Virus record (IMG/VR): IMGVR_UViG_3300006922_000080
Coordinates: 1 to 34,261 of that record
Direction: 5' to 3' (one strand)
Length of the DNA: 34,261 nt
Source of the DNA: a virus
Below the pieces are notes generated by a model. It ran no database searches. It worked only from the letters and a program-made list of their open reading frames with translations, and was not told the DNA's origin. Both the position numbers and the translations under genes were made by a program. Numbering within the stretch: the stretch's first letter is position 1; each line of letters begins with the position of its first letter. This document shows positions 12,912 to 20,609 of this stretch, in pieces.

Positions 12912-13631
12912 ATGACAATATTATTAATAGATGGTGATATCGTAGCTTATCAGTCTGCGTCTGCCACAGAAGTTGCTGTTGCTTGGGATGATGATTTATG
13001 GACTGTCCATGGTTACGCCACAGAGACAAACGCACACGCTGACCAGACCATATCTAGGCTGATGGAAAAGGCGGACTGTTCGCAGTGTATTGTTCTGCTG
13101 TCTGGACGTAACAATTTCCGAAAAGATATTGACCCTGAATACAAAGCCAACAGGGTTGGAAAGCGAAAACCCGTAACACTTTCGGCTGTGCGTAAACATC
13201 TACAGTCTAGCTACAAGTCTATGGTTGGTGACCCTGTAGAGGCGGATGACCTACTAGGTATCTTACTGACTAAGAACCCTGAAAAGTATGTACTTTGGTC
13301 AATAGATAAAGACCTAAGACAGATTGCTGGTAGGCACTTGATTGATGACGGGGTGGTCACAATCACCCAAGAACAAGCAGACCGTGCTTTCTGGATACAG
13401 GTTTTAACAGGCGATGCCGCTGATAACTACAAAGGCATCTCTGGGGTAGGCCCAAAAACCGCCGAAAAAATACTTGATGCAGATGACGGTAAATCATCTT
13501 GGGAGAAGGTCAAAGCGGCTTATGAAAAGGCTGGCATGACTGAAGATGATGCAATCAAGACAGCCAGACTAGCACACATCCTCACTAACCAAACTAAGAA
13601 CGAGCTATGGAGTCCACCAAGTGAGACATGA
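12912..13631 (+). CDS. 5'-3' exonuclease, T7 gp6-like (FEN family)
   Basis: A 239-residue nuclease (T7 gp6 has 300) that removes primers and degrades host DNA. Metal-binding acids include D7 and D9 (LLIDGDIVAY), the EADD cluster (VEADDLLG) and the SIDKD motif. The helix-3-turn-helix GDAADNYKGISGVGPKTAEK is typical of flap endonucleases. A GAGGT site lies close to the ATG. The stop overlaps the region upstream of the DUF3310 gene. Confidence 0.93.
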   Translation: MTILLIDGDIVAYQSASATEVAVAWDDDLWTVHGYATETNAHADQTISRLMEKADCSQCIVLLSGRNNFRKDIDPEYKANRVGKRKPVTLSAVRKHLQSSYKSMVGDPVEADDLLGILLTKNPEKYVLWSIDKDLRQIAGRHLIDDGVVTITQEQADRAFWIQVLTGDAADNYKGISGVGPKTAEKILDADDGKSSWEKVKAAYEKAGMTEDDAIKTARLAHILTNQTKNELWSPPSET

Positions 13632-13638
13632 GGCATTT

Positions 13639-13869
13639 ATGAAAAAAATGGCAGAGGAGTTAGACGTTGTTAATAAACCGAAACACTACAACCAAAGCGG
13701 TATCGAGTGCATTGATGCAATCGAGGCGGCGTCAGGTTCAGGGTTTGAGTCATACCTCCAAGGAAACATCATCAAATACATCTGGCGATACCAGTACAAA
13801 AACGGGGTCGAAGACCTCAAAAAAGCACAGTGGTACTTGAACAAACTTATTGAGGTGAAGGATGTCTGA
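13639..13869 (+). CDS. DUF3310 protein (related to the C-terminal part of T7 gp1.7)
   Basis: A 76-residue protein with the DUF3310 pattern VVNKPKHYNQSGIECIDAIEA ... GNIIKYIWRY ... GVEDLKKAQWYLNKLI. The same domain occurs in T7 gp1.7, a nucleotide kinase, but a kinase role here is uncertain since only this part is present. I chose the ATG at 13639 (GAGG 6-7 nt upstream) over the GTG at 13621 inside the exonuclease gene. It lies with MazG and RNR, which suggests a nucleotide-pool role. The 3' end overlaps the MazG-like start by 8 nt. Confidence 0.82.
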   Translation: MKKMAEELDVVNKPKHYNQSGIECIDAIEAASGSGFESYLQGNIIKYIWRYQYKNGVEDLKKAQWYLNKLIEVKDV

Positions 13870-14179
13870 TTTTAACAACTACCAAACACAAGCACACAAT
13901 ACAGCGGTCTATCCCCCAGATATGGGGATGGCCTACTGCGTTACTGGATTGTGTGCTGAGACAGGTGAAGTAGCCGACAAAATTGCCAAGTATTACCGCG
14001 GTGATGGTGCTTTGGATGAAGAGGGTCTGAAGAAAGAATTAGGAGATGTTCTGTGGTTTATCGCAGAGCTTTCAACACACCTTGGCTTCAAACTAAACGA
14101 TGTTGCCCAACTCAACTTAGACAAATTAGCTGACCGACAAAATAGAAACACCCTCAAGGGTAGCGGAGATGAACGATAG
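13862..14179 (+). CDS. MazG-like nucleotide pyrophosphohydrolase
   Basis: A 105-residue protein of the MazG/dUTPase-like helical family, which hydrolyses nucleoside triphosphates (or ppGpp-type nucleotides) to monophosphates. The metal-binding pattern is visible as AETGEVADKI, then KKELGDVLWFIAEL. GGTGAAGG lies just upstream of the ATG, inside the DUF3310 gene. It ends directly before the RNR gene. MazG genes are frequent in marine phages; the real substrate cannot be told from sequence. Confidence 0.82.
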   Translation: MSDFNNYQTQAHNTAVYPPDMGMAYCVTGLCAETGEVADKIAKYYRGDGALDEEGLKKELGDVLWFIAELSTHLGFKLNDVAQLNLDKLADRQNRNTLKGSGDER

Positions 14180-16048
14180 ATGGACTCTTATCAACAATAC
14201 ATAGCAATATCAAAATACGCACGGTTTATTGAATCAGAAGGTAGGCGTGAAACTTGGGAAGAAAGTGTAGACCGTTACATTGATTACTTCTCAACAAAAT
14301 TTCCTGTGGCAAAGGCCGAACTCAAAAAGGCTTCTAAGTACATAAAAGAGCTTGGTGTTGTGCCTTCAATGAGGGCTATTATGACTGCTGGTCCAGCGTT
14401 AGACAGGGACAACATTGCTGGATACAACTGCTCCTATCTCGCTGTAGATGACCCCAAGGCTTTTGATGAGACACTTTATGTTCTCATGTGTGGCACGGGA
14501 GTCGGTTATTCTGTAGAGCGTGAGTTTGTTGAGAAACTACCAGAAGTACCCGCTGACATTCACGATACAGACGAAACCATTAAAGTAGAAGATAGCAAGA
14601 TTGGCTGGGCAAAGGGTATGCGTAAACTCGTAGCCCGTCTGTATGCTGGCGAGATACCTAAGTGGGACTTGTCGGGCATCCGCCCTGCGGGTGAGCGATT
14701 GAAAGTATTTGGTGGTAGAGCATCTGGTCCTGACCCATTAGAAAACCTTTTTAGGTTTACAGTAGGTATCTTCAAGAAAGCCGCTGGTCGTAAGCTAACC
14801 AGCCTTGAGGCACATGACATTATGTGTGCTGTCGCCGCGGCGGTTGTTGTAGGTGGCGTCAGACGTTCTGCAATGATTAGTCTATCTGACCTAGCTGATG
14901 ACAGGATGCGTCACTGTAAGTCTGGCAAATGGTGGGACGATAACGTGAACCGCTCTTACGCAAACAACAGCGTAGCTTACACCCGACAGCCAGATATGGG
15001 TGCGTTCCTACGTGAATGGACATCACTATATGAGTCAAAATCAGGTGAACGAGGTATCTTTAATCGTCAGGCGGCACAGGCACAGGCTAAGAAATCTGGT
15101 AGGCGTGACCCAGACCATGCGTTTGGTACAAATCCTTGCGGCGAAATTTTATTGAGAAGTATGCAGACTTGCAACCTCTCAGAAATTATCATCCGCCCAG
15201 AGGATACTGAGGAGACACTTACACACAAAGCATACATTGCGGCTCTTCTTGGCACACTACAGTCAGCCCTTACTGATGTAAGGTATCTACGTAGTTCTTG
15301 GAAGAAGAACATGGAAGAGGAAAGATTGCTAGGCGTTAGCTTCACAGGCATTCTCGACAATCCTCTAATGTACGAAGGTGAAGAGTTACCTGAGAGACTA
15401 GAGAGACTAAAGGCTGTTGTCGTTGATACAAATAAGAAGTGGGCAGATAAACTGGGAATCCAGCAATCTACTGCAACCACCTGTGTCAAACCAAGCGGTA
15501 CTGTTTCTCAGTTAAGCTCTTCTGCTTCTGGTATTCACCCACGCTATGCCAAGCATTATGTTCGCCGTGTCCGTGCAGATGTCAAAGACCCACTAGCTGG
15601 TTGGATGATTGACAGGGGCATACCAAACGAAGTGGATACCTACAACCCACTTAACCATGTGTTCTCGTTCCCTATTGAGTCGCCACAGGACTGTATCACT
15701 CGCAATGATATGAGTGCGCTTGAACAATTACACTTGTGGATGACTTACCGAACTCATTGGACGGAACACAATCCAAGTATAACCGTATATGTTTCTGAAG
15801 AGGAGTGGTTTGATGTCGGGGCATATGTTTACAACAATTTTGATGATGTGGGCGGAGTCTCATTCCTACCACGCGAAGATGGAAGCCATTCATATGTGCA
15901 AGCCCCATATGAAGAAATTACCGACTTGCAATTCAAAGAGCTTTCCTCTAAAATGCCAGAGGTTTCTTTCTCTGAATACCGCGAAGTAGATGATATGACG
16001 ATAGCTTCACAAGAGCTTGCGTGTACGTCTGGTGCTTGCGAACTTTAG
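14180..16048 (+). CDS. Class II (adenosylcobalamin-dependent) ribonucleotide reductase
   Basis: A 622-residue enzyme that would make deoxyribonucleotides from host ribonucleotides for phage DNA synthesis. C84 (YNCSYL) and C615/C620 in the C-terminal C-x4-C (CTSGAC) fit the redox cysteines. The active-site loop NPCGE (318-322) holds the radical Cys C320 and E322. KPSGTVSQLSSSASGIHPR is the phosphate-binding region. No small radical subunit gene is adjacent and NPCGE is class II-type, so I call it B12-dependent. It is shorter than the monomeric Lactobacillus enzyme (about 739). B12 use points to a host with cobalamin uptake or synthesis, which is inference. An operator, a terminator and a phage promoter follow. 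Confidence 0.9.
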   Translation: MDSYQQYIAISKYARFIESEGRRETWEESVDRYIDYFSTKFPVAKAELKKASKYIKELGVVPSMRAIMTAGPALDRDNIAGYNCSYLAVDDPKAFDETLYVLMCGTGVGYSVEREFVEKLPEVPADIHDTDETIKVEDSKIGWAKGMRKLVARLYAGEIPKWDLSGIRPAGERLKVFGGRASGPDPLENLFRFTVGIFKKAAGRKLTSLEAHDIMCAVAAAVVVGGVRRSAMISLSDLADDRMRHCKSGKWWDDNVNRSYANNSVAYTRQPDMGAFLREWTSLYESKSGERGIFNRQAAQAQAKKSGRRDPDHAFGTNPCGEILLRSMQTCNLSEIIIRPEDTEETLTHKAYIAALLGTLQSALTDVRYLRSSWKKNMEEERLLGVSFTGILDNPLMYEGEELPERLERLKAVVVDTNKKWADKLGIQQSTATTCVKPSGTVSQLSSSASGIHPRYAKHYVRRVRADVKDPLAGWMIDRGIPNEVDTYNPLNHVFSFPIESPQDCITRNDMSALEQLHLWMTYRTHWTEHNPSITVYVSEEEWFDVGAYVYNNFDDVGGVSFLPREDGSHSYVQAPYEEITDLQFKELSSKMPEVSFSEYREVDDMTIASQELACTSGACEL

Positions 16049-16053
16049 AGAGA

Positions 16054-16069
16054 GTTAACCGTGGTTAAC
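16054..16069 (+). promoter_or_regulatory. Operator copy 7 (GTTAACCGTGGTTAAC)
   Basis: Exact palindrome arms with GT centre (the reverse-strand form of the AC copies). It lies 5 bp after the RNR stop, 3 bp before a terminator stem and 31 bp before phage promoter 3. It marks the boundary between replication and virion genes. Confidence 0.82.
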
Positions 16070-16072
16070 TAT

Positions 16073-16100
16073 AGGGTCACCTTCGGGTGGCCCTTTTTTT
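16073..16100 (+). terminator. UUCG-loop terminator after ribonucleotide reductase
   Basis: A 9-bp stem AGGGTCACC/GGTGGCCCT with loop TTCG and a following run of seven T. It is among the strongest terminators in the window, and it is directly followed by phage promoter 3. Confidence 0.93.
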
Positions 16101-16117
16101 ATTAATGGACATTATCG
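16101..16117 (+). promoter_or_regulatory. Phage RNA polymerase promoter, copy 3 (ATTAATGGACATTATCG)
   Basis: 16 of 17 match to the sites at 4820 and 7329, with C for A at -1; GG follows the predicted start G16117. It begins directly after the terminator T-run and precedes all virion genes, so it is likely the main late promoter. Confidence 0.78.
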
Positions 16118-16130
16118 GGTTCACAGAAAT

Positions 16131-16319
16131 ATGCAAATTTTTACAGATACACCCTTAATAACTAAAGAAGTCCTAGAGTACCTAGAACGCCAATACCCTG
16201 ACCGCATACCAAAAGATGCAAAGATAGGTATTGAAGAAGTTCGGTTCTTACAAGGGCAACAGAGCGTTATCGAAAAGATACGCCAACTAACCGAATTTCC
16301 AGAGGACGAGGAAACCTAA
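16131..16319 (+). CDS. Small protein at the head of the virion gene block
   Basis: A 62-residue protein (TDTPLITKEVLEYLERQYPD, then EEVRFLQGQQSVIEKIRQL) of a type I recall in front of portal genes in marine T7-like phages, with no known function. The ATG lies 14 nt after the predicted late transcription start and lacks a clear ribosome site. The C-terminus is acidic. The next start is 2 nt after its stop. Confidence 0.6.
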   Translation: MQIFTDTPLITKEVLEYLERQYPDRIPKDAKIGIEEVRFLQGQQSVIEKIRQLTEFPEDEET

Positions 16320-16321
16320 TT

Positions 16322-16564
16322 ATGTGTGTTGGTCCATTCAAACCAAAAATGCCAAAAATGCCTGACCCCCCTGCACCACCACCGTCATCTGCCGCATCTC
16401 CTTTATCAAATAGTGATATTGACTTTAATGCTGTGGATACAACGTCTGGGCAGTTAAAGAAGAAGAAGCGCGGTAAAGGCATGTTCAAAGTACCCCTTCA
16501 AAACAACGTGAACGTCAGTGGCCTTGGTGGTACTGGCCTCAACATACCAAAAGGGGGAAGTTAA
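16322..16564 (+). CDS. Virion-associated small protein, gp6.7-like
   Basis: An 80-residue protein. The N-terminus MCVGPFKPKMPKMPDPP recalls T7 gp6.7 (MCFSPKIKTPKM, as I remember it), a small virion protein, and it has the same place before the portal gene. A Pro/Ser stretch follows, and the C-terminus (KKKKRGKGMFKVPL ... GGTGLNIPK) resembles that of the next gene. GAGGAAA lies upstream of the ATG. The stop overlaps the next start (TAATG). Confidence 0.55.
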   Translation: MCVGPFKPKMPKMPDPPAPPPSSAASPLSNSDIDFNAVDTTSGQLKKKKRGKGMFKVPLQNNVNVSGLGGTGLNIPKGGS

Positions 16565-16860
16565 TGTGCGCTCCGCCAGTTAAGAAGATTGTTAAAAGAC
16601 TACCTAAACCAATTAGACGGGTTTTACCAAAAGTAGTGAAGCCTAAAAAACCAGCCCCAAAACCCGCACCAGCACCTGAAAAGAAGGTGGCGGCGGGTGC
16701 ATCTACCCCTCTATATTCTGAGGAACAATCTAACCCAAACAATGCGTCAAACGTCAAGAAGCGTAGACGTATGGGTAAGAACCAATTCAAGATACCAAAG
16801 AAAGATAGTGGTGCTGTTGGTGGTGTAGGTAGTGGAGCGGGTGTGAACGTACCTAAGTAA
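16564..16860 (+). CDS. Virion-associated small basic protein, gp7.3-like
   Basis: A 98-residue, very basic and Pro/Ala-rich protein (KKIVKRLPKPIRRVLPKVV, then PKPAPAPEKK) with a C-terminus KKRRRMGKNQFKIPKK ... GAGVNVPK. T7 gp7.3, a tail-assembly/virion protein, has a similar lysine-rich start and a Gly-rich end finishing in GGGINI, as I recall. It shares its C-terminal layout with the gene before it. Probably a structural accessory; low sequence complexity limits confidence. Confidence 0.55.
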   Translation: MCAPPVKKIVKRLPKPIRRVLPKVVKPKKPAPKPAPAPEKKVAAGASTPLYSEEQSNPNNASNVKKRRRMGKNQFKIPKKDSGAVGGVGSGAGVNVPK

Positions 16861-16877
16861 TTAGTGGAGATATCCTT

Positions 16878-18455
16878 ATGCAAATGGAAAAAAGTAAGTC
16901 CGTTGCTGGTCGGTACTCTCAGCTTGAGTCACATAGACATTCATTTCTTGAACGTGCAAGGGACGCCTCAGAGCTAACAATCCCTACACTTATTCCACCG
17001 TCAGGACATACTGGAAGCACAGTTTACAAAACCCCCTACCAATCTGTAGGGGCAAGAGGTGTAAACAACCTAGCCAGCAAACTCCTAATGGCACTATTGC
17101 CGCCAAACTCACCCTTCTTTCGCCTCTCTATTGATGATTTTGATATTGAAGCAATGGCTGGCAAGGATGCTCGTGGTGCAGTCGAAGAGGCTCTTGCCCG
17201 AATAGAACGGGCTGGGATGCAAGAAATCGAAGGTTCTGCGGTTCGTGTACCAATTCACGAGGCTCTAAAGCAACTTATTGTTGCTGGTAACTCCCTAGTT
17301 TACCTACCAAAAGAAGGTGGTATGAAGGTGTTTCGCATTGACCGTTACGTTGTTAAACGTGACACGATGGGTAACGTCATGGAGATTATCACCAAGGAGT
17401 CCGTATCACCCCTGATGCTACCTAAAGAAGCACAGGAGATGCTGAGTCAATCTGAGGACTACAGCGAGACTGATACACACACAAAATCATTAGACCTTTA
17501 CACATACATTTGTCGTAAAGAAAACAAATTTGAGGTATATCAAGAGGTAATGGGTTTCCAAATCCCTTCTACCAGAGGAACCTACCCTCTTGACCGTGTA
17601 CCCTTCATACCCCTTCGCCTAACCAGAATTGATGGTGAAGATTATGGGCGGGGCTATGTCGAAGAGTATATAGGTGACTTACGAAGTCTTGAGGCTCTTA
17701 CTAGAGCTATCGTAGAAGGCTCCGCCGCGTCATCAAAAGTATTATTCTTGGTTCGTCCTAACGGTACAACCAAACAAGCCACCCTCGCTCAAGCACCTAA
17801 TGGGGCTATCGTACAGGGTGATGCTAACGATGTAACAACCCTTCAAGTTCAAAAGTATAATGACTTTAGGGTTGCACAGGAAACTGCACTTCGTATTACA
17901 GAAAGATTGCAGTTTGCTTTCCTACTCAACAGTGCAGTCCAGCGAAACGCTGAACGTGTTACTGCTGAAGAAGTTCGCTATATGGCGCAAGAGCTAGAGA
18001 CTGCCCTTGGCGGTGTCTATAGTATTCTATCTCAAGAGTTTCAATTCCCACTTGTAAAGCTGTTGCTGGCTCGTCTTGAACGCACAGGCAAAATGCCAAA
18101 GATGCCAAAGGATGCTGTTAAGCCACAGATTGTCACAGGCATCGAAGCCCTTGGGCGAGGACAGGACTTAAATAAGTTGTCTCAGTTCTTACAGATGCTA
18201 CAGCCTCTTGGTCCTGAGATTATAGCGCAAAACCTAAATGTTGATGATTACATTGACCGACTAGGGGCTTCTCTTGGAATTGATACTGGTGGTCTAGTCA
18301 AAACACTAGAGCAAAAGACACAAGAGCAACAAGCTATGCAAATGGCACAAGAGCAAGCGTTGACACAACAGACAATGGGTAAGATGGCTGAAAAAGCCGC
18401 CCCTGAGATTGTCGGACAAATGATGAATCAACCAACCGAAGAAGAGACAGTGTAA
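16878..18455 (+). CDS. Portal (head-tail connector) protein, T7 gp8-like
   Basis: A 525-residue portal (T7 gp8 has 536), the dodecameric ring through which DNA is packaged and the tail is attached. The N-terminal part (RDASELTIPTLIPPSGHTG, then GARGVNNLASKLLMALLPP) matches T7-like portals closely. The C-terminal part is Gln/Met-rich (EQKTQEQQAMQMAQEQA), as in many connectors. A GTGGAG site lies upstream of the ATG at 16878; the ATG at 16884 is an alternative. The stop overlaps the scaffold start (TAATG). Confidence 0.95.
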   Translation: MQMEKSKSVAGRYSQLESHRHSFLERARDASELTIPTLIPPSGHTGSTVYKTPYQSVGARGVNNLASKLLMALLPPNSPFFRLSIDDFDIEAMAGKDARGAVEEALARIERAGMQEIEGSAVRVPIHEALKQLIVAGNSLVYLPKEGGMKVFRIDRYVVKRDTMGNVMEIITKESVSPLMLPKEAQEMLSQSEDYSETDTHTKSLDLYTYICRKENKFEVYQEVMGFQIPSTRGTYPLDRVPFIPLRLTRIDGEDYGRGYVEEYIGDLRSLEALTRAIVEGSAASSKVLFLVRPNGTTKQATLAQAPNGAIVQGDANDVTTLQVQKYNDFRVAQETALRITERLQFAFLLNSAVQRNAERVTAEEVRYMAQELETALGGVYSILSQEFQFPLVKLLLARLERTGKMPKMPKDAVKPQIVTGIEALGRGQDLNKLSQFLQMLQPLGPEIIAQNLNVDDYIDRLGASLGIDTGGLVKTLEQKTQEQQAMQMAQEQALTQQTMGKMAEKAAPEIVGQMMNQPTEEETV

Positions 18456-19216
18456 TGGTTGACGTACTAAATACCCATCAAGAGCAACCGCCTGAAGACC
18501 CAAACTATGTTAAAGAGATGGTTGAAAAGGCGGAAGGTCTTAATAATACTTCTGAGGAACGCCCAGAGTGGCTACCAGAGAAGTTTAAGTCTCCTCAAGA
18601 TATGGCAGATGCCTACTCAAATCTTGAGAAGCAATTTCACCAACAGAGCGAACCTGACGAAGAAGCAGAAAGCTCTGTAGACGATATGGAAACAGAAGAA
18701 GTCCAAGAGTTTCTAAACGAAAACGGTATTGACTTTGATACCATGTCGAACACCTTCTGGGAAGAAGGCGGTCTATCTGATAACGATTATGATACGCTTG
18801 AAAAAGCTGGTATCCCGTCAGATGTTGTAGACCAATTTATTGACGGTCAGATGGCGATTATGGAATCAACCCGCCAACAAGCATTTAATACCGTAGGTAG
18901 CGAAGAAGGCTATAACGATATGATGCAGTGGGCTTCCACCTCATTATCTGAAGCAGAGCAAGACGCATTTAACTCAGCCGTTGACAGTGGCGATATGGGT
19001 ACAGCAATGTTTGCAATTCAAGGTCTTGCCGCTCGTTACCGTTCCGAAGCTGGTGTAGAACCCAACCTAGTTGGTGGTGAAGCATCCAGTAATTCAGTAG
19101 GGGCTTTCAACAGTCTGGCGGAACTAACGTCCGCTATGTCTGACCCAAGGTACGAGAAAGACTCTGCATACCGTGACCAAGTAGCCCGTAGGTTACAACA
19201 GTCTTCGGTACTATAA
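18455..19216 (+). CDS. Capsid assembly scaffolding protein, T7 gp9-like
   Basis: A 253-residue acidic protein (T7 gp9 has 307) directly between portal and capsid, the standard place for scaffold. It is Glu/Asp/Gln-rich, with WLPEKFKSPQDMADAYSNLE near the N-terminus, which is typical of T7-like scaffolds, a helical middle, and a C-terminal SDPRYEKDSAYRDQVARRL region that would contact capsid. It acts inside the prohead and is not kept in the virion. A terminator follows about 20 bp after the stop. Confidence 0.9.
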   Translation: MVDVLNTHQEQPPEDPNYVKEMVEKAEGLNNTSEERPEWLPEKFKSPQDMADAYSNLEKQFHQQSEPDEEAESSVDDMETEEVQEFLNENGIDFDTMSNTFWEEGGLSDNDYDTLEKAGIPSDVVDQFIDGQMAIMESTRQQAFNTVGSEEGYNDMMQWASTSLSEAEQDAFNSAVDSGDMGTAMFAIQGLAARYRSEAGVEPNLVGGEASSNSVGAFNSLAELTSAMSDPRYEKDSAYRDQVARRLQQSSVL

Positions 19217-19235
19217 ACACTGTCTCCAAATACTA

Positions 19236-19269
19236 AGAGGGGTGGGATTTTTGTCTCACCTCTTTTTTA
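19236..19269 (+). terminator. Terminator between scaffold and capsid genes
   Basis: AGAGG pairs with CCTCT and TGGGA with TCTCA, with a GG bulge on the 5' side and loop TTTTTG, followed by six T. Readthrough must still reach the capsid gene, as no phage-type promoter is seen after it, so it is likely partial or acts on mRNA ends. Confidence 0.7.
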
Positions 19270-19408
19270 TATACACAAAGCCAAAGCACATGAACGACTA
19301 CCCCCTGACCCCTTGCGAGGGACAATCTTGTCGGAGAAAGGGAGTGAGAAGAGGCTGAGTGGTCATAACAACTAACTAAATCACAACACTTATAAAGGAG
19401 AGATTAAG
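19270..19408 (+). other. Capsid gene leader, about 140 nt without a gene
   Basis: No frame of note. It holds a small inverted repeat (GACAA/TTGTC, 19321-19332), purine-rich stretches and a good ribosome site (AAAGGAGA) before the capsid ATG. No match to the phage promoter consensus was found. It may be a processed or structured leader of the capsid mRNA. Confidence 0.4.
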
Positions 19409-20524
19409 ATGGCAATGCAAGGCGCATCTAATCCAGCCTATGACGTATCCCGTTTAGGCCAAACAAACCTTTCTGGTGATGTGCGTGATTTGTTCTTAAA
19501 GCTGTATGCTGGTGAGATTCTTACTAGCTTTGAAGCTAAGAACATTATGATGCCGCTCATTCGGACTCGCACAATCACTAAGGGGAAGTCAGCATCATTC
19601 CCGATGCTTGGACGCACAACTGCTGAGTACCACACCCCCGGAAACGAAATTACTGGTGGTCAGGTACGAGCTTCAGAACGTATCGTAACTATTGATGACT
19701 TGCTCATCTCTAGTCAGTTCATCACAAACATTGATGAAGCGATTAACCACTATGATGTTCGTTCTACTTACTCTAAAGAAGCTGGTATTGCACTGGCTAC
19801 TGAAGCAGATAAGAACATCCTACGTACTGCTCTGAAGGCCGCGCTTTCAACCAACGCTACCCGTGCCGCCGCACTGGTACAGGACTACAAAGCGTTCACT
19901 GAAGAAGACTTTACTGATAATATTACAATCGGTACTGGTAGTGGCGCAGATATTATTGACCCAGCTAAAATCGCTAAGTCAATCTTTGACGCTAAGAAAG
20001 AGTTCGATAAGAAGAACGTAGGCTACGAGAGTGGTGCAGTAGTTGTACTCCCACCAGACCAGTATTACGCTCTGCTTGATGTAACTGATGGCAATAAGCT
20101 GACATACATGAACCGCGACTTCGGTGGCAATGGTTCAGTAGCGTCAGGTGTTGTTCCAACAATCGCTGGTATGCCAGTAGTTATGTCGAACCACCTTGTA
20201 ACCGCAGACCTTCTTGAGGTTGCTGGCGGTTCTAAGGGTCAGTCAAAGGGCAACCGTCCGTTGGCTAACTCTGCTGGTTCAGGTCGTACAACTGCTTACG
20301 ACATCACTAACACTACAACAGATGGTGTAAACCTTGTTGACCTTGCCGCGAAAGTTCGTGGTCTGATTATGACTCGTGATGCTGTTGCTACTGTTAAGTT
20401 GATGGACTTGGGCGTTGAGTCTGAGTACCAAATTAACCGTCAAGGCACATTAATGGTTGCTAAGTACGCGATGGGCCATAACGTCCTTCGCCCTGCTTGT
20501 GCAATCGCACTGATGACTGCATAG
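19409..20524 (+). CDS. Major capsid protein, T7 gp10A-like
   Basis: A 371-residue HK97-fold capsid protein (T7 gp10A has 345). The start GASNPAYDVSRLGQTN, then LFLKLYAGEILTSFEAKN and GKSASFPMLGRTTAEYHTPG, matches T7-like capsids. An Ala/Gly-rich loop lies in the middle, and the C-terminus is NVLRPACAIALMTA. A strong AAAGGAGA precedes the ATG. No slippery site or gp10B-like extension is seen. The gene stands alone between two terminators; an operator lies 5 bp after its stop. Confidence 0.96.
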   Translation: MAMQGASNPAYDVSRLGQTNLSGDVRDLFLKLYAGEILTSFEAKNIMMPLIRTRTITKGKSASFPMLGRTTAEYHTPGNEITGGQVRASERIVTIDDLLISSQFITNIDEAINHYDVRSTYSKEAGIALATEADKNILRTALKAALSTNATRAAALVQDYKAFTEEDFTDNITIGTGSGADIIDPAKIAKSIFDAKKEFDKKNVGYESGAVVVLPPDQYYALLDVTDGNKLTYMNRDFGGNGSVASGVVPTIAGMPVVMSNHLVTADLLEVAGGSKGQSKGNRPLANSAGSGRTTAYDITNTTTDGVNLVDLAAKVRGLIMTRDAVATVKLMDLGVESEYQINRQGTLMVAKYAMGHNVLRPACAIALMTA

Positions 20525-20528
20525 GGTA

Positions 20529-20544
20529 GTTAACCACGGTTAAC
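20529..20544 (+). promoter_or_regulatory. Operator copy 8 (GTTAACCACGGTTAAC)
   Basis: Exact 16-bp copy between the capsid stop and the terminator, ending 9 bp before the terminator stem. The arrangement resembles the operator-terminator pair at 16054-16100. Confidence 0.82.
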
Positions 20545-20553
20545 TCAAAATTT

Positions 20554-20591
20554 AGGGGGTTTCTCATTCATATGGGGAACTCCCTTTTTTT
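20554..20591 (+). terminator. Strong terminator after the capsid gene
   Basis: A 12-bp stem (20554-20565 with 20574-20585, some G-U) with an 8-nt loop, then a run of T. Its place matches the T-phi terminator of T7 after gene 10. Confidence 0.9.
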
Positions 20592-20609
20592 CGTTTTATA
20601 GAGGGTTCT

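Noticed and set aside
16131-16564. Minus-strand frames opposite the small virion genes
   Set aside because: They are shadows of Pro/Lys-rich genes and lack ribosome sites or conserved patterns.
19340-19395. Phage promoter in the capsid leader
   Set aside because: The best alignment (ending TTATAAAG) lacks the ATTAATGG part and the C-A at -7/-6 in place.
20585-20603. TTTTATAGAGGG after the capsid terminator as a phage promoter
   Set aside because: Only the TATAG end matches; the rest is the terminator T-run.
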